Of a stretch of 64,000 bases of DNA, positions 56,341 through 64,000 are shown piece after piece. The first letter of the stretch is position 1. Each line of letters begins with the position of its first letter. The notes under the pieces are model-generated. The model did not search any database and was not told the DNA's origin. It saw nothing but the letters and a program-made list of their open reading frames with translations. The position numbers and the translations under genes are program-made. Origin of the DNA: Sorex araneus (lineage: Eukaryota; Chordata; Mammalia; Eulipotyphla; Soricidae); assembly GCF_027595985.1 (NCBI RefSeq), contig NC_073313.1:85852899-85916898 (forward strand). The letters run 5' to 3'.

Positions 56341-57098
56341 CAAAAAGGTATAGTATAGATGACATCTGCATTTCCATGTTCATTGCTGCTCTGTTTACAA
56401 TAGCCACAATATGGAAAAAAAACAGAGTGCCCGAAAACAGATGATTGGCTAAAGAAACTCTGGTATATCTACACAATGGAATACTACGTAGCTGTCACAA
56501 AACATGAAGTCATGAAATTTGCGTATAAGTGGATCAACATGGAAAGTATCATGCTGAGTGAAATGAGTCAGAAAGAAAGAGACAGACATAGAAAGATTGC
56601 ACTCATATGTGGAATATAAAGTAGCTGAGAGGTACAAGCTTACAATGTTGCAATTTCTGGCAGATATTTCTCTGGACTTAGTTACTAAAATACTAAAATA
56701 CAGAAATCCAAAACCGTGCAGCTTCTAGTGCGGCCTCCTGACCTCATATCTCTTCATTCTCAGCAATGGAAAACAAATTATCAAATGCTTTCTTTTCAGC
56801 AGGTCGACTTTAGGGGGGAGAAACTCCAAATCAATAATAGTGAATTTTTTGTTGAAATATTGAATGTAATCAAAGTAAAGTGAAAGTAAAGTGAAATTTA
56901 CCAGTTACACATGCGGGGTGGGGGGCTGGGGAGGTGGGGGGAGGGGGGAAGTATACCGTGATTCTTGGTGGTGGAATATGTGCACTGGTGAAGGGATGGG
57001 TGTTTGAGCATTGTATAACTGAGACTTAAACCTGAAAGCTTTGTAACTTTCCACATGGTGATTCAATAAAAGAATAAAATAAAAATAAATAAATAAAT
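56341..57098 (+). mobile_element. L1 with alternative 3' UTR (copy B)
   Basis: One insertion bounded by AATGGTCTCTCAT (56328-56340, 57099-57111). It starts in ORF2 (AGTATAGATGACATCTGCAT) and ends ORF2 at about 56620. It then continues into a block shared with copy A (GTTGAAATATTGAATGTAAT), a G-rich tract at 56914-56950 and the standard L1 terminus. Confidence 0.88.
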
Positions 57099-57111
57099 AA
57101 TGGTCTCTCAT

Positions 57112-57375
57112 ATGTGATATATAAGGAGACATAGTAAGGGAACAACAAATAGCCAAAGACAAGAGACCTGAGAATTGGTCTACAGAACTGAGTTTCCTGA
57201 GCTGGGGGAGGGAACTCAGAGGCAATGGTGGGGAGAAGGGAACTGTAGTGGAGGATGTGGTGTCTGAATGTATGTAGCATATGATAAATAATATTTTAAA
57301 TCACAGTGCATCAATTTTTTAAAAAAGAGAACAATATGTTTTGGTGGCAAATTGAGTTTGGTTTTTAACATGTTT
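57112..57375 (+). mobile_element. Ancient L1 3' region continuation
   Basis: After the TSD, CATATGTGATATATAAGGAG and AGAGACCTGAGAATTGGTCT continue the old L1 3' UTR to about 57310. Confidence 0.55.
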
Positions 57376-57535
57376 TGTTTGTTTGTTTGGGGGCCATACC
57401 CAGCGATGCTCAGAGATTAGTCCTAGCCCTGCATTCAGGGATCACTCCTGTCAGGTTCAGGGGACACATAGTGTACCAGGGATTGAAACTGGGAGACTCA
57501 CATGCAAGGTGAGCGTCCCATCTGCTGGTTGTGCT
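57376..57535 (-). mobile_element. Older SINE, minus strand
   Basis: (GTTT)n start, GGGGGCCATACCCAGCGATG, TCAGGGATCACTCCTGTCAG and CACATGCAAGGTGAGCGTCC. Confidence 0.75.
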
Positions 57536-58164
57536 TGGACATATCAAGAGAAAAAATAGCGCTAAAGATGTCAATATGGACATCTTCAACTTCAACTGAT
57601 GTAAAAGATTTTAATGAACTTATTCACAGAAATCTGAGTTTATAAAAATAGTACCAAAGAAGAACAATGTTTATGGAACTTGCAAAGAATACTAAGAAAT
57701 ATTCGGAGTAGAAAGAAAACCAAGAAAGAGTGCCACCATGGAAAAATGTAAATATTGGCAACAAAGATATTTCAGATAGCTGGACCAAGGGCTTGGAATA
57801 CAGAGACGCCAGATTCTGCTCCCAGCACCACACAGTCCTCCAAGTAAAATCATAATGACCCCTAGCAGTACTGGGCCTGAGAAATAGCAGTCTGAGTGCT
57901 TTTCAAAGTAGCTCCTTAGTCCCCTGAGTATGCCTAGGAGATCCCAAATATGTGAAGGTGGTTTTTAAAAAGGAATGATCAAACATGAGAATGTGTCTCC
58001 ATGTAGACAGCCTGCCTTGTAGGCTTTGATCCCTGGCTTTGTCTCAGATGGTGCATGTTTTCCCTGTAGCATGGTTACTTGTGATTCCCAACAAAATGCA
58101 CCATCTCTGGCACGTTATAAACAAGTGTAGATATGCACAACCAAAAGTCGTGAAACCACTGTAT
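57536..58164. other. No gene seen; degraded SINE pieces
   Basis: 57778-57870 (AGCTGGACCAAGGGCTTGG) and 57995-58040 (CCTGCCTTGTAGGCTTTGAT) look like old SINE fragments. Confidence 0.45.
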
Positions 58165-58320
58165 TACTAAGTGTGTGAGCACCAGAATCAAATGCTGCAC
58201 ACCTCCTTCAAGAACTGCAACCAAATGTGCAACTCCTGGTAAGCATTAAAACTAGTATGAGAGTACTACAACCAGATGAACAATTCCCAGGAAGCACAGC
58301 AACAAGTATAAAAGACTTTT
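58165..58320 (+). repeat. Repeat with about 38-bp quasi-tandem units, copy 2
   Basis: GTGTGAGCACCAGAATCAAA, AACTGCAACCAAATGTGCAA, GGTAAGCATTAAAACTAGTA and GTACTACAACCAGATGAACA recur with even spacing, as at 36100. Confidence 0.55.
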
Positions 58321-58659
58321 TCATTAAACAACAACAAAGTGAAAGGAAGGGGGAAAGAAAGATCAGCATTTACACTTGTATACTACCTATTTCAACTAAT
58401 AGCATATCATTTGAAATTGAAATAGCTTGGCAAAAAAGAATTTACTGTAATTCTTGTCATGAGGTCAGAGGAGTTACTGAGAAATAGGGGTGGAGCAAAT
58501 CTAATAATGATGGGACAGTAGTCTCATAATGATGAAATAACAATAGGAAGTGCAAAGTAAAAGAATTTGGCGAATGTATACTATTGTATGAAGAAGCATG
58601 TCTGAAAAGTAAAGAATGCAAAAATGGGGCAACAAAGAAAATTATCTAGAGTGAAGGAC

Positions 58660-58863
58660 ATTTTGTTTCATTTTGTTCTATTTTTATTTACTTGGGATTG
58701 TTTTGGGGGCTCACACCTGGGAGTGTTCAGGGCTTACTTCTGGCTCTGTATTGAGGAATCACTCCTGATGGTACTCAGGGGAGCTTGTGTGACACCAAGG
58801 ATAAAATCAGAATCAGTCACATGCAAGGCAAGTACTTTAACCCCTGTACTGTATCTCTAGCTG
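58660..58863 (-). mobile_element. Older SINE, minus strand
   Basis: GGGGGCTCACACCTGGGAGT, TTCTGGCTCTGTATTGAGGA, CACATGCAAGGCAAGTACTT and CTGTATCTCTAGCTGC. Confidence 0.75.
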
Positions 58864-59031
58864 CTATACCTACAGAAAGGTTGAAAAATAACACCTGAGA
58901 AGAATCTTAGAATATACTTCCTGAGGACAAATAGTTGAATGAAAATCTGGGCAACACTTACTACTAAATACATAGGTCCTCACTAAGGATAGAAACTATA
59001 ACTCTGTCAGCTAAAGAGTTGCATGATTTTT

Positions 59032-60447
59032 GCACAAAAGTCAGATAAAAATGGATTAAAGACCTCAACATCAGACCACAAACCATAAGGTGCATTGAAG
59101 ACAAGGTTGGCAAAACCCTCCACGATATTGAAGATAAAGGTATCTTCAAAGATGACACGGAACTAAGGATTCTAGTAGAAACAGAAATCAACAAATGGGA
59201 CTACATTAAACTAAAAAGCTTCTGCACCACAAAAGATACAGTGACCAAAATACAAAGACTATCTACAGAATGGGAAAGGATATTTACACAATACCCAACA
59301 GATAAGGGGTTGATATCAATGGTATATAAAGCACTGGTTGAACTCTACAAGAAGAAAACATCCAACCCCATCAAAAAATGGGGCGAAGAAATGAACAGAA
59401 ACTTTTCCAAGGAAGAAATACGAATGGCCAAAAGGCACATGAAAAAGTGCTCTGCATCACTAATCATCAGAGAGATGCAGATCAAAACAACCATGAGATA
59501 CCACCTCACACCACAGAGACTAGCACACATCCAAAAGTACAAAAGCAACCACTGTTGGAGAGGATGTTGGGAGAAAAGGACCCTTCTACACTGCTGGTGG
59601 GAATGCCAACTAGTTCAGCCCTTTTGGAAAACAATATGGAAGATTCTCAAAAAACTAGAGGTTGAGCTCCCATTTGACCCAGCAATACCACTGCTGGGAA
59701 TATATCCCAGAGGAGCAAAAAAGTATAGTCGAAATGACATCTGCACTTATATGTTCATCGCAGCACTGTTTACAATAGCCAGAATCTGGAAAAAACCCGA
59801 GTGCCCTAGAACAGATGACTGGTTGAGGAAACTTTGGTACATCTATACAATGGAATACTATGCAGCTGTTAGAAAAAAAGGAGGTCATGAAGTTTGCATA
59901 TAAGTGGATCAGCATGGAAAGTATCATGCTAAGTGAAATGAGTCAGAAAGAGAGAGACAGACATAGAAAGATTGCACTCATCTGTGGAATATGGAATAAT
60001 AGACTAGGAATCTAACACCCAAGAATAGTAGAAATAAGCACTGGGAGGTTGACTCCATGGCTTCGAGGCTGGTCTCTCATTCTGGGCAACTCAGAGAAGG
60101 GAACACCAAGTAAAATGTGGGCGGAGGTCATGTGGGGGAGGGGTGATGCGTGCCAAATGTAGACTAGAGATTGAACACAATGGCCGCTCAACACCTTTAT
60201 TGCAAACCACAACACCTAATCAGAGAGAGAGAACGAAAGGGAATACCCTGCCATAGTGGCAGTTTGGGGTGGGGGGAGACGGGACTGGAGAGGGTGGGAG
60301 GGACGCTGGGTTTACTGGTGGTGGAGAATGGGCACTGGTGAAGGGATGGGTTCTCGAACTTTGTATGGGGGAAACATGAGCACAAAAATGTATAAATCTG
60401 TAACTGTACCCTCACGGTGATTCACTAATTAAAAATAAAAATTAAAA
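59032..60447 (+). mobile_element. Young 5'-truncated L1 with 19-bp TSD
   Basis: TSD AAAGAGTTGCATGATTTTT at 59013-59031 and 60448-60466. ORF2 is open from 59241 to 59903 ([44 protein letters not shown]). It is then thrown out of frame by one extra A in an A7 run at 59873-59879 (A6 at 30429-30434). Standard 3' UTR with purine and G-rich tracts, ending AAAAATTAAAAAAA. Confidence 0.95.
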
Positions 60448-60677
60448 AAAGAGTTGCATGATTTTTCCTCCAGCAGTGTTCGGCAGCCTGAGGAGAAGAG
60501 CAAGTGGTGGTTGGAAGTTCTGAGTGATTTTCATTTTGGCTATTACATGGTGAATAAACAAGTGGGAAAATTAAAGGAAAATTCAACATGTGACTCAAGT
60601 ATATTAAGTGTGTTACAGAAGGAAAAATAAATACTAGAAAGGAGTTGATAATAAGTGAAAATCTATTTCAGCTTGAT

Positions 60678-60722
60678 CAATATATATATATATATATTAC
60701 ACATATATATGTATGTATATCT
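60678..60722. repeat. (TA)n-rich microsatellite
   Basis: TATATA runs with CACATATATATGTATG. Confidence 0.9.
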
Positions 60723-60724
60723 AT

Positions 60725-61442
60725 TCTGGGCCAGGCTGTCCTCACTAGGGCCCTTTGAAGGGGGGCAAGTTGAGGCCTGGCAGCTGAAAACCTCCAGAAT
60801 CAAGACACAGCCATGCTCAGAGCCACTCTCCACATGCTCAGACGAGCCTCATGCATGAAGGAACCGGCAGAGGAACCCAGGTATGCGGGACCCGGGTCTG
60901 AGATCTCCAAGCCTATTCGGACTGGGACTGGGCCTCCTCCACCCAGATCCTCCATTTTCCAGTAGCTTCACAGTCACACCCACAAATAGCCCACGGCGCA
61001 CTATGTAATTGCATCAATGGCCAAGATCCAGAGACTATAAAAGAAAGCTCCAGGAAGAGACTATAAAATAAATCTCTTATAGTTTAACCCATTGATATAC
61101 CTAAAGCAGCACACAAATATGTTTGGTCTTAACATACTTGCTTGTATTCTCTTATATATATTCTCCGTTCCCTCTCGGAGAGCCTGGCAAGCTACTGAGA
61201 GTATCCTGCCTGCACAGCAGAGCCTGGAAGTCTTCCCATGGTGTATTTGATATGCCAAATACAGTAACAATAATGGGGGCTCATTCCCCTGACTCTGAAA
61301 GAGCCTCCAATATGGCACCATTTGGAAGGACAAATAAGGAGAGGCTGCTAAAATCTCAGGGTTGGGACGAATGGAGATGTTACTGGTGCCCATTCAAGCA
61401 AATCAATGAACAATGGGATGACAGTGATACAGTAATACCATG
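60725..61442 (+). mobile_element. RTE-tailed composite retroposon, copy 2
   Basis: The 5' part (GAGCCTCATGCATGAAGGAA, CCATTTTCCAGTAGCTTCAC) matches 28.8 kb. Then the paired body (GAGAGCCTGGCAAGCTACTG), extra block (CTCATTCCCCTGACTCTGAA) and RTE terminus (GATGTTACTGGTGCCCATTC) ending GACAGTGATACAGTAATACC. Confidence 0.8.
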
Positions 61443-61500
61443 ATATATATATATATATATGAATGTGTGTATATATGTGTGTGTATGTGTGTGCGCATAT
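61443..61500. repeat. (TA)n/(TG)n microsatellite
   Basis: TATATATATATATATG then GTGTGTGTATGTGTGTGCGC. Confidence 0.93.
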
Positions 61501-62629
61501 GACAGTTAGTGGTTTAGGGGGCTGAAAAATTAACAGAAGAAGGATGCCTAAGGATTAGGCATGAAAAGTAGAACATGTCAAACTGGCAGTGTGTGATGAT
61601 GGAAGTCAATGATTGAGATGGAATAATTATTGAACTTAATGAAAGCTAGAAATGAAAAAGACCAGGTGGGTGGTTGGATCATCCAAAATGATGACAATTG
61701 CATGGAGATAAAAATAGTGACCTGTATGATAAATACTCTGCTAAGTAAAGGGCATCATTCAGTAAAAATGACAGAAGTAAGAACGATGTAATATTATATA
61801 CTGGTGTAAATGAGCCTTAGGGGGAAAACATTTTTACATAAAAATAAAGAAAACTCATTTGGAAGTGCCAGTTGAGTTAAGTAGAAAACCGATCTGACCC
61901 CAATCCTGCAGTAATAAATCCTCAGGAGTCACAACCTGAGAGATCCAAGACAGGGTGAGGGTTCCAAAAGTCACTGTAGAACGTATTGATAGAGATAAGT
62001 CTAGAGTGAAGTTGGTTTGGAGAAAATAAAGGTGTTCTGAGAATGATCAGAAATGAGACTTTAGATAGAATGACCAGAGAAGTCAGCACTTAATGAGAAT
62101 ACTAAAGAAGGGCAGAGATTCTTTAGTATCTCTGAATACTAATGTGAAAGCTAATGTGATTGCCTGGAATCAGTGTTCTGAAAGGAACTATGAAGACCAT
62201 TTCCATGTCAACACAGACAGATGCACTGGATGAAACTGACAGTATCATTATTGTGTACACTCTCATAAAAATGAGAATTTAGTTCTGTGATTGAACTTCT
62301 TTGATGAGGACTTTTAAAAGATAATAAGCTTTGAAAAATCCCAGATGACCCCATTCATCTGTGGTATATAGAGAAAGAAAATAAAGGAACAGAAAATATG
62401 AATTGATAATAAACCCTTGGCCCTCAATTATAGAACTGAGAATACCAGGTCAGGAGAGAGGAGAAAAGGAACTGAGGAGTTGGAGTGAAAGTAATACAAG
62501 GTGGAGGTCTAGGGCCATTTAGTAGTGATGAGTTGATGTAACTGTACACAACAAAACCTTAAATGTCAACATTATTGTAAACGTATGACCTAAACTATAA
62601 TAGCTAATTTTCCTATTATTATTTTAAGC
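61501..62629. other. No gene seen; old repeat near the end
   Basis: 62490-62610 (GAGGTCTAGGGCCATTTAGT, then ATGACCTAAACTATAATAGC) resembles segments at 18655 and 26880-27000. Otherwise single-copy. Confidence 0.45.
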
Positions 62630-62795
62630 CTTTGTTTTGGTTTTGTGCCACAACACAACGGTGCTCAGGGCTTGCTCCTGGCTCTGTGATTAGAGATCAC
62701 ATGCTGAGGAACCACATGTGGTGCTGGGAAGTAAACCTGTGTCTAACGCATACAAGACAAGCACTTTATCTGCTGTACTACGCCTCTGACCCATT
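62630..62795 (-). mobile_element. Older SINE, minus strand
   Basis: GGTTTTGTGCCACAACACAA, GGCTTGCTCCTGGCTCTGTG, then ACAAGACAAGCACTTTATCT and CTACGCCTCTGACCC. Confidence 0.75.
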
Positions 62796-62854
62796 ATTTT
62801 TCACTGGTAAGCCAAACAGTATATTTATACAATAGAAGCAAAAGGAAACCAAAG

Positions 62855-63580
62855 TGTTTTTATTGAGTTGTTTAAAATTTTAATATAAACTCTATATTAA
62901 ATATGTCATTTGTAAAATTCTCCCATTCTCTGTTTTATATTCTCACTAATTTAATGATATCTTCCTCCAATGAAGTTTTTTATTTTGAAATAAGCATAGA
63001 TGTTAGGAACTTTCATATGTTAATCATGTATAATACAACCTTGCCAAACTCATTTGTTTTAGTGAAAGTTTTGTGAATTTCTTGGTATATTTTACACTTG
63101 GGGTCATGCAATTTATCAACAATAGTCATTTAAATGCTTCCACTTCCTTATTAGTTCATTTAATTTGTTCACTTATTTACATTTATTTCTGCCTTTTCAC
63201 ATAAGTTAGATATTTCAGCACAGTTTGAAAAAATAAAAATAAAAATTCTTGTCTTATTCCAGAACTCATGGGAAGATGTCCCACTTTCATTAATAAGTAT
63301 GATTTCAACTGATTTAACTAAAGGTGGGGTGAGGGGCAGATAATCTTTACCTGGTTGAAGAAGTTCCCCTTTCTTTCATTTTTTATGATGAGTGGATGTT
63401 GACTTTTGTAAGATTCTTTCTCTGCTTCTTCTGAGATAATTATGCTTCCCCTGTATTCTATTAATTTAGTATATTACATTAATTGATTTTCAGATACTAA
63501 ATCAATCTGCCTTACCCAACTAAATCTCATCTCTGTTATGATGTGTAATCCTTTTTCTATGCTGCTGGATTTGGTTTGCT
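62855..63580 (-). mobile_element. Ancient L1, minus strand
   Basis: Plus strand TATTGAGTTGTTTAAAATTT, CTTTGCC-type sequence and GTTTTGTGAATTTCTTGGTA resemble antisense L1 ORF2 of an old family. Boundaries are approximate. Confidence 0.55.
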
Positions 63581-64000
63581 AATTGTGTTGGTTTTCTATT
63601 TCTGCATAACAAATTATCATAAACTCAACAGTTTAAAGCAAATAGCTCACAGCCTGTAGGTTAGAAGTCTTGCATATTATGACTGGGTTTCTTTACGCAG
63701 GTTCTCCCAAATCTCTCATCTCAAGAGTCTAGGAGGCTGAGCAGAGGAATATGCTTCATAGCTCACACTTGTTGAAATAATTGAGTTCCTTGTCGTGACA
63801 ATATGGGGTTACTTGTTCTTAGTTTCTATAGAATACTGGTGTCTTTGCCTTCTCCACCTTTCAAGAAGCAATAGCAAATTCTCCTCATTTATTTGAACCT
63901 CTGACTTTCCCTTTTAACAGCAATCAGAGAATTCTCTCTGCTTTTACCTTTTTAGGTTTATATATAAAGATCACTTGATGGTGTTGGTGTGGAAGGTTTG
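63581..64000 (+). mobile_element. MLT1-like LTR (ERVL-MaLR), runs off the window
   Basis: TTCTGCATAACAAATTATCA, AACTCAACAGTTTAAAGCAA and later GAACCTCTGACTTTCCCTTT, CAGAGAATTCTCTCTGCTTT follow MLT1 order. Ancient, with no internal genes. Confidence 0.6.

Noticed and set aside
59241..59903. 220-codon open frame
   Set aside because: It is L1 ORF2 C-terminus within a 5'-truncated, TSD-flanked insertion, not a cellular gene.

Overview
This is a gene-poor stretch of a mammalian nuclear genome. The dominant repeat is a tRNA-headed SINE with a GGTTCGATTCC B box and the motif CCCATATGGTCCCCTGAGCA. I know this family from soricid shrews, so the likely source is a shrew such as Sorex araneus; that is inference from the SINE, not a database match. 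Old mammalian repeats (MIR, L2/CR1-like, L1M, an MLT1-like LTR) fit a placental mammal.

Gene content: the only convincing protein-coding signal is the 3' end of one plus-strand gene. Three spliced coding segments (2378-2486, 5948-6034, 11478-11609) are followed by a 3' UTR with polyadenylation signals near 12.09 kb. Splice phases join them into one C-terminal peptide ending in GFEGLKLT, provided one extra base near 5979-5980 in the middle exon is ignored. As read, that exon is frameshifted. I could not name the gene. No other exon was found downstream of about 12.8 kb.

Repeat layout: 1-15 kb holds the gene tail with many intronic SINEs, an L1 3' end carrying a 530-bp polypurine microsatellite (7.2-8.0 kb) and an ancient L1 end (10.3 kb). 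15-17.5 kb is a minus-strand L1 split by a solo LTR. 18-27 kb is mostly single-copy sequence with SINEs, MIRs and a tRNA-Asp/SINE chimera (25.0-25.4 kb). 27-32.4 kb is one old L1 interrupted by at least five later insertions. 33-39 kb holds L1 ends, long RTE-tailed retroposons and a 0.8-kb unnamed retroposon family. 42-45 kb has an antisense L1, a second LTR and an L1 insertion with a likely 3' transduction. 46.4-48.9 kb is one L1 insertion with a 5' inversion. 49.3-50.9 kb is a decayed RTE-clade LINE. 51-57 kb is layered L1 sequence, including two copies of an alternative L1 3' UTR. 59.0-60.4 kb is a young L1, and 60.7-61.4 kb another RTE-tailed retroposon. 62.9-64 kb is old L1 and MLT1-like sequence.

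How the mobile parts relate: two retrotransposition machineries appear. L1 leaves A-tailed copies with long target-site duplications (TSDs) and probably mobilises the simple SINE. The RTE element ends without poly(A), in short GTGACA or GAT repeats. Its last about 60 bp are shared with a second SINE class and with longer composite retroposons (28.8, 34.1, 44.5, 60.7 kb), which suggests RTE supplies the enzyme for them. The most notable finds are this modular RTE-tailed system, the tRNA-Asp-headed SINE bounded by a single TSD, and the L1 insertions with apparent 3' transductions.
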